Source: Epichloe hybrida (taxonomy: Eukaryota > Ascomycota > Sordariomycetes > Hypocreales > Clavicipitaceae). From it: a stretch of DNA of 54,090 nucleotides. The DNA lies in assembly GCA_019022495.1 (NCBI GenBank), contig JAFEKR010000108.1:1-54090 (forward strand). Direction: 5' to 3'. The position numbers and the translations under genes were made by a program. Below the pieces are notes generated by a model, which worked only from the letters and a program-made list of their open reading frames with translations, made no database searches and was not told the origin of the DNA. Shown piece by piece: positions 1 through 9,660 of this stretch; within the stretch, counting starts at the first letter, position 1, and each line of letters opens with the position of its first letter.

Positions 1-240
1 TAGCTGGGACAGCTATCTCTTTTATCCGTGGTGCCCGCATTTGTTACGTGCTAGAATTGACAGTTAGCCTGTCACCTTAGGATGTGGCCTGTCAATGCCA
101 CAAGACCTTAGATGTGGCTAGCACGTGACCTAGAACCCCTATATTAGACGATAGCTCTAACCTCTAGCTAGTTGAATAGAATCATCACCTTCACACTCTT
201 TATATCATACATTTCGTATCGTAATAAAAGAGGTATATGT
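1..240. mobile_element. LTR-like, less mutated segment (5' truncated by window)
   Basis: The first about 240 bases have much more G and C than the following DNA. They contain near-direct repeats (CACCTTAGGATGTGGCCT at 73-90 against GACCTTAGATGTGGCT at 104-119) and an 11/12 inverted repeat (GTTACGTGCTAG at 43-54 against CTAGCACGTGAC at 118-129). The AT-rich decayed coding frames follow. A solo LTR or the right part of a 5' LTR would fit, but the left end lies outside the window and no TG...CA pair can be defined, so this is only a suggestion. Confidence 0.3.
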
Positions 241-628
241 GAATAATAGACTTTATATATGTGCGTGTTATAATTAATCTATAATAGATGTTTTCTACTT
301 TATTTAAGTAGCTTAGCATAATTAGTAGGAGTGTTATAAGATAGCATTATATTAAACATATACACGCTAATATAATAGGTATAATCTAGGCTATTACCTA
401 TAATATAAATACTAAGTAAGTAAGAGATATATATAGGTATCCCTAAGGTTATATATATACTAATAATAAATAAGTCTTAGAGATTACTTACATAAGTAGT
501 ATCTAAGTTTTATATAGTAGGAATATTTAGAGTATTTATTAATCTTTTACTATATTTACATTAAGTGTAATTAGTAGAAGTCTAGCTAAGATACACCTAA
601 TAAGAAATTTATTATACCTCTTCTAAAT

Positions 629-1260
629 ACATTATCTTAAGAGGAATATAAAGAGCATATTAGATACTTATGTGAAGTATATCTAAATTATAAGAAGTGG
701 TTTAATACTAAGCTTACCCCTTAGATAATAGCTAGACTAGTGCTAGCTATATCTAAAGTAAAACCTAAATAGAGAATATATATAGTAAAGAACACTAATA
801 TAAAGGAAAGTAATTATTAGGAAGATTATATCTTTACTAGAATATAAGTGTCTCTTTTAGTAGTAATTCTTAGGTATAACTCTAATATTCCTTTTACTAT
901 ATATATACTAATTATATCTTAGTCTTAAGAGAGTAATAGTTAAGAAATACCTTAAGGCATAAATTAGTAGTAATAAGGGTATTTAATACACCTAGAGAGA
1001 TATTTCTTATAAGAGTTACATAAGTAATGCACTTATTAGGAAAGATAAAATAAACTAAAGATAAGCTCTTAGAAGGGAATAAGATACTAGTCTTCCTTAG
1101 AACCCTTAAAACCCCTATAATTCGCTTATGCCTAGTAAAAATAAATCTACTATATATTCCCTAAGTACCTTACTTAATACATAGTATATGCTATAAAGCT
1201 TAAGCCCTTTCCTAACGCTAATTTTAATTTAACTTATACCTTTATAATAAGAATAAGAGT
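629..1260 (+). pseudogene. RIP-decayed transposon-like coding frame 1
   Basis: Reading from 629 in one fixed frame gives about 210 codons of protein-like sequence, for example EEYKEHIRYLCEVYL near 641-685. It is interrupted only by TAA and TAG codons and by no TGA. CAA and CAG (Gln) become TAA and TAG by C-to-T change, which is what RIP produces, so the stops are best read as former Gln codons. I do not recognise the family. Position in a repeat block suggests a transposon gene such as a gag or another accessory open reading frame. Confidence 0.6.
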
Positions 1261-1601
1261 AACTCTAATAATATAAACCTTATATAGAAGATAATAGGGG
1301 AATAAATAATTAGAGTAATAGTAATATTATTTTTATTAGCTCTTGCTTACACACGCTAATAGTCTCCTACTTACACACGCTAATAGTTAAGGAGGAGGTT
1401 ATAGTAAGTTTATATTAGTCTTATATTAATATTATATACTAACTCTTCTAGGATAACTTTAACTTTAACTTTAACTTTAATATAGGTAATAATAATAATT
1501 AAAGCTATATAGGCAATAATAATACTTAATCCTACAAGCAATAATAATTAGCTATGTATAGTAATAATATAAGTAGCTTAGCTAATGTAAATATATAATA
1601 T

Positions 1602-1814
1602 CTAAGAAAATAGAAAAAGCAGCTTAAAAAGCAAATTAAGATATATTAAGCTAAACTAGAGATTAAGGCTTTAAAGGAGGAAAGTAAGAAGTTAAAGATA
1701 GTATATATATAATTATAATAGCTATAATAGTATACTAATAATATAAAGGAGATTTAATAAAAGAGAGATAAGGCATAGGAACGCATAAAAGCCAGTTTTA
1801 AATAGGTCTTAGAT
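1602..1814 (+). pseudogene. RIP-decayed coding frame 2 (coiled-coil-like)
   Basis: In the frame starting at 1602 about 70 codons read as a Lys/Glu/Leu-rich, coiled-coil-like protein (AKLEIKALKEESKKLK near 1650-1700). TAA and TAG appear where Gln would fit, including a cluster of several within a presumably Gln-rich stretch. As with the frame at 629-1260, only TAA/TAG stops are seen, consistent with RIP of CAA/CAG. It may belong to the same former element. The family is not recognised. Confidence 0.5.
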
Positions 1815-2683
1815 TAGGGTAGGACTAGTATAATATATAGCACGCTATATATCTTTCTTTACCTTTTATAATCTAGTACTCTTTTATACCTTCTATAAAG
1901 TTAGCTCTTATAATATAAAAGCTTTCTCTTATAATATAGAAGATAAAGTATTTTACGCATATCCTTAGCATATATATTAGATATGCATTCCCTATATATT
2001 ATACCTCTTAGTTATTAGTAAGCTAAGAGCTATTCTCTATAGAACTCTTACTTTAACTATATATGCCTAAATGATTATTATCCTTATATAATAATTACGG
2101 ATTTTGTCTCCTAGTAATACCACTAGCCTAGTAAAATAAAGAGCTATATTTAAGCTTAAACGCGCTGTCTTATTCCCTATTAAACATTACTTATTAGTTA
2201 TAGCTTACATATAACGCACTTATAACTCACGTAAGAAGCTTAAGTTTATTTACAAACTTCTATAGTAAGGATGTCTTAGGGCTAGATCTATAAACTAATT
2301 AATAAGTATATATATATGATATATAATAGACTAATATACCTAGGCTTATAAAGATATTATGTATTACGCTAGCTATTAGATAATACCTAGTGGCAGATTA
2401 CACTATTAGTAATATAAGTATATACTATATATATTACGTATATATAGTCTATACTTTTTACCTATAACCTTCTCTTTAAGCTTAATATTTACTTTACTAG
2501 GTAGCTATACTTTCCCCTTATAATACTAATAAATCTAGTAATAAATCTAGTTTTATATACTTATTAATAGCTATATATATTACCTATATAGGAACACTTA
2601 CGCTAGTATTATCTAAAAAGCTCTTACTATATATTTTCCTACTATTATTAATTATAATATTATACCTAAGAGTAGGTTAGTGT

Positions 2684-2706
2684 CTGCATATACGTGGTAT
2701 ATGCAG
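2684..2706. repeat. Perfect 10-bp inverted repeat, 3-nt loop
   Basis: CTGCATATAC and GTATATGCAG face each other across GTG. It is one of several GCATAT-containing palindromic pockets in the AT block (others near 4863-4885 and 9626-9651). Confidence 0.7.
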
Positions 2707-2946
2707 TGGATATACCCTATATATGAGTATTAATCCGCGAAAGGGTAAGTAGCTCTAAAGATATTAGAATTAGCCTATAATAATAGCCTAATTTAAAGGG
2801 GTTTGCTACTTTAAGCATAGAGTTATTAATAAAATCAGTTACTTAGACTGCTATCTTTACATATATGTTATAAATAGAGAGGATAAAAGGGCAAAGTTTA
2901 GTATGTGTTACACATATGTTAATTTAATTTTTTAGTGCCTTATAAC

Positions 2947-4809
2947 TAGAGTATTGCACTAAAACGTGTAGTGTAGTGTAGTATTTATAGTGTAGTGTAG
3001 TAACTACACTACAAACTACACTACACTATAAACTACACTAACTACAAGGAAAAAAAAACTATATTACACTAACTATAAAAAAAAAAAACTATAATACATT
3101 ACACTATAAATTTTTTTTCCTAAACTACACTAACTACAAACACTACAAATGTAGTATTAGACTTTTTATTAGTTATTAGTATTTATAAGGTTAAAAGAAA
3201 GCTAGTTATATAAAAGCTTTTATTATTACGTATTTTATGAAATTAGTTATAGAATTTATAATATTATATTATTTTTATAATTTTATTATAACTAAGTAAG
3301 GTTATATATAATATTATACTTTTTTAATAATACTATTTAACTTAATATTTTATTTCCCTAATATAACTTAAAGAAAAACCTTCTTATTATATTATTTACT
3401 ATTTCTATAAATTATTTTATATTTCTATAAATTATTATTATTACTTATTTTAAAAAAACTATAAAAGGAACTACTAGTAAACTTAATATAAATAGCTTAT
3501 TATATCTTATTATAGCTTATAATAGCTTATAATAGCTTATAATACTAATATTACTAATATTACTAGTATTACTAATATTACTAGTATTACTAAGATTACT
3601 AAGATTACTAAGATTACTTATAATATTATTAGTGTTAAAGTTTAATAATAAATAAATAATAAATAAATAACTTAAATATAAATACTAGTAATTATAAGTA
3701 AATTACTATAGTAAAAGCTATAGCCTTTAATAACTTAGTATTTTAAGGTTTTTAAAAATATTAATATTATAAAAATGTTTTCTCTTTTATATTTTTTTAA
3801 AATAATAATAAAAGTGAAATAATAGTAATTATAGTAATAATAGTATAATAGTAATTAAGGTTATAAAAGTTATTAAAGCTTTTATAATAAGTATAGTATA
3901 TTATATAAAACTAAGTCCTAGTATTATTTTTAAAAACAAGTTAAACTTATTTTTTATAGCTTATTTAAGCTATATAAGGTAATTAAAATAATACTATTAG
4001 TTATCTATTAATAAATTATAAATATTAGTCTATTATGTTCTTTCTTTATGTATTATTATAATAAGATATATAAAGTTACTATATATAACTTCTTAAAGCT
4101 TTAGAATTATAAAGCTTAAAGTAATATTTAATTAGTTTAAATAGTAAATAAATAGTTTAAGCTTTTTTTAAGTTCTTATTATATTAATAATAATATTGAA
4201 GTACTAAGTATATATTCTATTAACTTTTATATACTTATTTAGATTTCTAATTTAATTTAATTATATTAGTTTAAGGTATTTTTTAATTAAATTAATAATA
4301 AAAATATAAAATAATTAATAATAATAGTAAATAAAATAATTAGAAGGTTTTTCTTAAAGTTATATTAGTAAAATAAAGTAATAAGTATAATCATGTTATT
4401 AAAAAGGTATAATATTATAAATAACCCTAGTTATAGTAAAATTCTTAAAAAAAAGTAAATATTATAAATTCTATAACTAATTAAGTAAAATAGGTAATAA
4501 TAAAAGCTTCTATATAACTAGCTTTCTTTTAATCCTTATAATAACATTATATAATAAAAAGGCCCACTTTTTTTTTTACTAACACTACATTGTAGTTTTT
4601 GTAGTTAGTATAGTTAGTAACTACACTAATTACACTACACTACAAGCAAAAAAAAACTACACTACACTAACTATAAAAAAAAAAAAACTATAATACATTA
4701 CACTATAAAAAAAAAACTACACTACACTAACTATAAGAAAAAAAAAACTACACTATAAATACAAAATTTTCCTAAAAACTACACTAACTACACTACAAAC
4801 AATACTCTG
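2947..4809. mobile_element. hAT-like non-autonomous DNA transposon, copy 1 (foldback type)
   Basis: The element is bounded by a perfect 8-bp direct repeat CTTATAAC at 2939-2946 and 4810-4817. Its termini are inverted: TAGAGTATTG at the left and CAATACTCTG at the right, matching 9 of 10, with the mismatch a C-to-T change at CpA as RIP makes. Both ends carry arrays of ACTAC/GTAGT pentamers (about 2967-3156 and 4575-4800), and the inverted similarity continues inward over several hundred bases (about 3158-3450 against 4270-4560). An 8-bp target duplication plus CAGAG-type ends is the known hallmark of hAT transposons, whose transposases bind short subterminal repeats. No transposase frame is visible, so the copy is non-autonomous or fully decayed. 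Confidence 0.8.
3490..3650. repeat. Short tandem arrays inside hAT-like copy 1
   Basis: AGCTTATAAT-type 10-mers are followed by a run of ATTACTAAT/ATTACTAAG-type units. The same 10-mer forms a longer array in copy 2 at 5437-5512. Confidence 0.7.
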
Positions 4810-5436
4810 CTTATAACTAAATAGAATACACTAAACTAACTTTAAGCGTGCACACTATATGCCGCGCATATGCTACGCATATACAGACGTTTAGTATTAT
4901 TTACGCTTCTATATATTGCAATATTTTGCTTATACTATATATAATAACATAATATACGCACATATATAATATATATAAATATACTAAACTTAAGTTTATT
5001 TCTATTAAAAACTAACTAATATAGCCTTTCTTAGGCATAGGAATATATACTATATATATATCTTTTCTCTTTAAAAATATATAATATAAAACTAATAAAA
5101 GTAATTCCTTATATACTAGGTATATATAAATATATATAAGGTATATGCTTTCTTTAAAACTATACTATATAGAAATAAAAAGAGTAAAATCTTATATATA
5201 AAGTATATATAAAGTAAGAGGTATTTAATTATTAAGGTTAGTAGTAGTAAAGGTAGTAGTAATAGTAGTAGCTTTTTAGGCCTTAGTAACCTCTTATATA
5301 GCCTTTCTTTTCTTAGTATTCTTTTACTTAGTAACAGAGCTTTGCACTACACTACACTACACTACATACTACACTATAAGGAAATTTTTTTACTACACTA
5401 CACTACATGTAGTATTTTGTAGTATTTATAGTAAAT

Positions 5437-5512
5437 AGCTTATAATAGCTTATAATAGCTTATAATAGCTTATAATAGCTTATAATAGCTTATAATAGCT
5501 TATAAATTTATT
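5437..5512. repeat. 10-bp tandem array AGCTTATAAT
   Basis: About seven head-to-tail copies of AGCTTATAAT lie directly inside the left subterminal array of hAT-like copy 2. The same unit occurs in copy 1 near 3505-3542. Confidence 0.9.
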
Positions 5513-5540
5513 AGCTATTAGTATTAATAAGTATTTCCTT

Positions 5541-6130
5541 TAAGTAAAAATTATATATATAAGTAAGAAAGCTATAAAGAAGTAAGTTATAGTTATAATA
5601 ACTTACTTATAAACTTACTTTTATAAAAATCTCTCTCTTTTAAGTAAAAATTATATATTTAAGTAAGAAAGCTATAGAGAAGTTACTTATAGTTATAAAG
5701 ACCTATTTATAAACTTACTTTTATAAAAATTCCTTTATTTAAGTAAAAATCTTATATTTAAGCAAGAAAGCTATAAAGAAGTTACCTATAGGTATAAGGA
5801 CCCACTTTTAGACCCACTTTTATATAAATTTCTCTTCTTAAGTAAAAATCATGTATTTAAGTAAGAAAGCTATAAAGAAGTTACTTATAAGTATAAGGAC
5901 CCACTTTTGGACCCACTTTTAAATAAATTTCTCTTTTAAAGTAAAAATCATGTATTTAAGTAAGAAAGCTATAAAGAAGTTACCTATAGGTATAAGGACC
6001 CACTTTTGGACCCACTTTTAAATAAATTTCTCTTTTAAAGTAAAAATTATATATTTAAGTAAGAAAGCTATAAAGAAGTTACTAATAGTTATAAGGACCC
6101 ACTTTTAGACTCACTTTTAGACCTATTTTT
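5541..6130. repeat. 99-bp tandem repeat array, about six copies
   Basis: Units begin with AAGTAAAAAT at 5542, 5642, 5741, 5840, 5939 and 6038, a period of 98-100 bp. Each unit contains AAGTAAGAAAGCTATAAAGA and, in the later copies, paired GGACCCACTTTT segments. The outer copies are more AT-rich than the central ones. The array lies inside hAT-like copy 2. No coding function is visible. Confidence 0.9.
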
Positions 6131-7151
6131 AGAAAAAACTATATTACTAAGTAAGAAAACTAAAGATAATCTATATTATTTAACTTACTTTTAAAGCTTA
6201 TTTTTAAATAACTTTAATACTAAGGAAAATTCATTATATATATTTATTAAATCTATAATTAAATATTTAAGTTCTTTTTAAGTAACTTTACTTAGTACTT
6301 TTACTATTCCTTTTACTAAAAAAACCCTTAAAGTTAATATAATTATTTATAACTCTAATAAAATAGCTATATTACTAGGAACTTCTTTATTAGTTAAATT
6401 TTAATATTCTCTTATTAATAAGATAGTTATATATATATATATAATATTATTAGAGTTTTAGTCTTATTTATATATAATAAAAAATAATTTCTTTAGGGTA
6501 ATTCCTATATTTTAAGTAAAAAAAGCATACTAAAATAAATAGTAAATCTAAAGAAAAAGATATTAAGATAAAGTAAGCTCTATAATTAAGGGAAAAAAAT
6601 AGGTTATAATTATAAACTAAAATATACCTTATTTAGCTTCTATATACCTATAATTAGCTTAATAATCTTAATAATATTAAACTTTAAGAATTTATAACTA
6701 AATAACTAAATTATAATAAAAAAAACAGCTAATATTAAATTAATTAAGAAAAATCTAAGGAATATTATAAAACTATATAATACCTCACTTTGTTTTTTAT
6801 TACTATATTACATGTAGTATTTGTAGTGTAGTGTAGTATTTACTACACTACACTACATACTACACTACACTACAATTCACTACACTACATACTACAAGGA
6901 AAGTCAAAATACTACATTTACTACACTACATGTAAAGCTCTGCTTAGTAAGGGTAACTTTCTCTTAGTAAGAAACTACGCTATTATTAGCCTTATATATA
7001 TTAAGTATATTAATATTACTTACGCTTAGGACTTATATCTATTAGTATTAGATTAGGTTCTTAGAATTATATTAGTAATATATATTAGCTATAGGCCTAA
7101 TATATAAACTTACTAGGGACTTCCCTTATAATATTAGGGCTTAGAGTGTGC

Positions 7152-7328
7152 TGTAAGGCGCTGTGCGTAGGTTGTGGGGCGCGAGGCCTAAGGGCAGCCC
7201 ACAGGGTGTTATGCGCAAGCAACAGCGACAGGTCTTAAGTAATTGTAAGGTGCAATGTTAGCAACGGCTAGCATTGGCGGATCTTTTAGTCTATTGGGAT
7301 TCCTAGCACACCTTCTAGGTCTCTTATA
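7152..7328. repeat. 5' LTR of the TRIM-like element
   Basis: This 177-bp repeat is identical to 7588-7764 except at three transitions: 7195 C against T, 7288 A against G, and 7327 T against C. All three lie in CpA/TpG contexts, the RIP target. The change at 7327 converts the terminal CTTACA to CTTATA. Confidence 0.85.
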
Positions 7329-7332
7329 ATTA

Positions 7333-7395
7333 TGCTAGCTGTTACGAGTCTTCTAGCTGCGCTAGGTCCTAGGTTCGAATCCCGCGGGGGTCTGG
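7333..7395 (+). other. tRNA-like segment with B-box inside the TRIM-like element
   Basis: GGTTCGAATCC at 7372-7382 is an exact tRNA T-loop / Pol III B-box sequence. It is preceded by AGGTCCTA and a short TAGCT...CGAG stretch resembling a D-arm A-box. The segment is too short and too poorly paired for a working tRNA. It looks like a tRNA-derived relic captured in the internal region. Confidence 0.45.
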
Positions 7396-7587
7396 GATTA
7401 AACTAGGCTAGGCAGCTTACGTCAGGCTCACAGGGTAGCTAGGGGACAGGGCCGTTGTGTCCGCCCTAGTGGGCCTTGGGGGTTCGTAATTACTGATTAT
7501 CCGAGGCCACGGAATCCGGGCCTAATCCCTGACTAGACAGTGGCGGCGCGCTAGCTCGGGACGAGCCCTAGGAAGGGTAAGGATAGT

Positions 7588-7764
7588 TGTAAGGCGCTGT
7601 GCGTAGGTTGTGGGGCGCGAGGCCTAAGGGTAGCCCACAGGGTGTTATGCGCAAGCAACAGCGACAGGTCTTAAGTAATTGTAAGGTGCAATGTTAGCAA
7701 CGGCTAGCATTGGCGGATCTTTTGGTCTATTGGGATTCCTAGCACACCTTCTAGGTCTCTTACA
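7588..7764. repeat. 3' LTR of the TRIM-like element
   Basis: Second copy of the 177-bp repeat, offset by exactly 436 bases from the first. It keeps the intact TGTAAG...CTTACA termini and is followed by the 5-bp duplication TGTGC. Confidence 0.85.
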
Positions 7765-9294
7765 TGTGCTAAAAGATATAAGTATATAGTTAGTATATAT
7801 ATAGTATTAGTAAGATATACCTTATGCTTATTACCACTAGGTGGTTTAATACTTATTTCCTTATCTTTAATATTAAAGTATTTTACCTATATAAAGTTAA
7901 TACTTTTAAAATATATAGAAAAAGTTATAATATATATAGAGTAATAAAACTATTACCTTTAGTATATAGTAAAATTCTTATTCTTTATACTATAATATAA
8001 GTTAGTATATATACTAGATATATCTTATAAATAGTATATAATATATACCTTTTAGTTAAAGAATTCTATAAAAATATATATAAGGTTATAAGAACCTAAT
8101 ATACTAAATCTTAGTTTAGTATATATACTATTATATAGACTTAATATATACTTACCTAAAGGGCTTTATAATAAATAGTATTTCTTACTATTCCTTATAA
8201 AGAATTATATAGATTAGACTACTAGTATTATATTAGCACTAGCTATATATATAACCTATATATATATACTAGTGTCTAGTAAAAATTTTATTCTTATTAA
8301 CCTAAGAATAGGAATTTATATAAACTATAAACTATTAGTATATATTTTATAATAGCTATATATATTAGAAATATATATACCCTTAATACTATATTTTTCC
8401 TTAAGGTATTATTATATTTAAAAGAGTAAGAATATATCTAATATATACTTATAATATATAATATACTTAACTAGAATTACTCTTAGAAATAGTATAACTA
8501 TATAAGTAACTATTTATTTTCTTAATACTATACTTATATATTATTAATATAATATATATATATATAATAAAAGGGAATATATATAGTAGCGCTAAATTTT
8601 AAAAGATTAAAGCTAGCTATTAATAAAATATTAGTATTACTATATATATAGCTAAAATATTTTACTTATAACTAGTAAGTATATACTTTACTATAGAAAC
8701 TACACTATATTAGTAAATATATTATATATATCCTATATATAATAACTTACCTTTTAAGAGATTTTTAATATAATTTACTTATTTACTTACTCTTTATTAG
8801 TTATTATATTTATATAATATATATAAAGTATATACTATAAATATAACCTATAACCTTATTTTAATATATATCTTAACTATTAGTTTTAGTATTTCTAAGT
8901 TTAATAATTAATAAAAGCCCTATATATAATTAGTATAGGATAATTAAATATAATATATATATCTATTACCTTTTCCTTTAGGTGCTTTAAAGTTATAAGG
9001 TATTATAGTTTTCTATAATATAATTAGTATATACTATATATTATAAAAGAGCTAGATATTACTTTATACTAAAATTAAAGGATTTTTTCTTTATTAAAGC
9101 TATAAAAAGTAGTTAGTAAATTAAGATATTAAATAAATATAATAACTATATATAAACTAAGAGAATTATAGGGTTAAATACTAAGGTAAGAGTAATAATA
9201 ATAAATAGGGAAGAAAAGAGAGAAAGAGCTTATAATAGTAAGTATATTATATATATAAAGTAAGAGCATATAACCTAACTTACTTAAAAAGAGT

Positions 9295-9640
9295 TAATTA
9301 GCTAATAATTACACTTTATAATAGTATATATATAGTATATATAAAAAAAAATCACTTAACTATTAATTATACTTTATAATAGTAATAGTATATACTATAT
9401 ATATATATATATAAAATTACTTAGCTAATAATTATACTTTATAATAGTATATATATTATATATATAGAAAAAAAAATCACTTAGATAAGGACTAATAATT
9501 TACACTTTATAATAGTATATATAAAATATAAATTACTTAGTAATTAAATTACACTTAATAATTATATATATAATATATATACTAAATAAAAATCACTTAG
9601 TAAAGAATTTATACTTTATAATAGTATATGCTAGGCATAT
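9295..9640. repeat. Degenerate ~60-bp tandem array
   Basis: About six imperfect units share ACTTTATAATAGTATATATA and end in (A)TCACTTA or ATTACTTA. The array borders the transition from AT-rich to ordinary DNA. Confidence 0.75.
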
Positions 9641-9651
9641 GCCTAGCATAT
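9626..9651. repeat. 26-bp perfect palindrome at the AT-block edge
   Basis: ATATGCTAGGCAT is followed directly by its reverse complement. It sits 10 bases before the switch to normal base composition. Confidence 0.85.
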
Positions 9652-9660
9652 GCTATTCTA

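Larger units (their letters stand above)
5335..6942. mobile_element. hAT-like non-autonomous DNA transposon, copy 2
   Basis: A perfect 8-bp direct repeat CTTAGTAA flanks the element at 5327-5334 and 6943-6950. The ends are perfect inverted repeats, CAGAGCTTT at 5335-5343 and AAAGCTCTG at 6934-6942. As in copy 1, ACTAC/GTAGT pentamer arrays lie just inside both ends (about 5345-5430 and 6800-6930). Between them sit a 10-bp array and a 99-bp array, described separately, and AT-rich sequence with no readable transposase. The duplication length and the CAGAG start match hAT elements. Shared subterminal arrays place both copies in one family of non-autonomous elements. Confidence 0.8.
7152..7764. 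mobile_element. Complete miniature LTR retrotransposon (TRIM-like)
   Basis: Two 177-bp direct repeats flank a 259-bp internal part. The repeats start TGTAAG and end CTTACA, the TG...CA pattern of LTRs. A perfect 5-bp duplication TGTGC lies outside both ends (7147-7151 and 7765-7769), as expected for retroviral-type integration. A purine-rich tract (about 7570-7586) precedes the 3' LTR. The internal part holds no coding frame but a tRNA-like T-arm. The whole element is far richer in G and C than its surroundings. RIP acts poorly on short repeats, which would explain its survival. Terminal-repeat retrotransposons in miniature fit every feature except that no clear primer-binding site is visible. 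Confidence 0.8.
1..9660. repeat. AT-rich, RIP-mutated repeat block
   Basis: This block is made almost entirely of A, T and the TA dinucleotide. C and G survive mainly in short pockets and often as CpG, while CpA/TpG is scarce. That is the footprint of repeat-induced point mutation, which turns CpA into TpA in repeated DNA of filamentous ascomycetes. No intact protein-coding gene is visible. Recognisable relics inside it are listed separately: two decayed coding frames, two hAT-like elements, a miniature LTR element and several tandem arrays. Stretches not covered by those entries (about 240-628, 1815-2946, 4818-5326, 6951-7146 and 7770-9294) show only degenerate AT-rich sequence. The block stops abruptly near 9660. 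Whether it is pericentromeric, subtelomeric or an internal repeat island cannot be told from the window. Confidence 0.9.

Noticed and set aside
5541..6130. Regularly spaced repeats resembling a CRISPR array
   Set aside because: The whole 99-bp unit repeats without unique spacers, and the host is a eukaryote; it is a tandem satellite.
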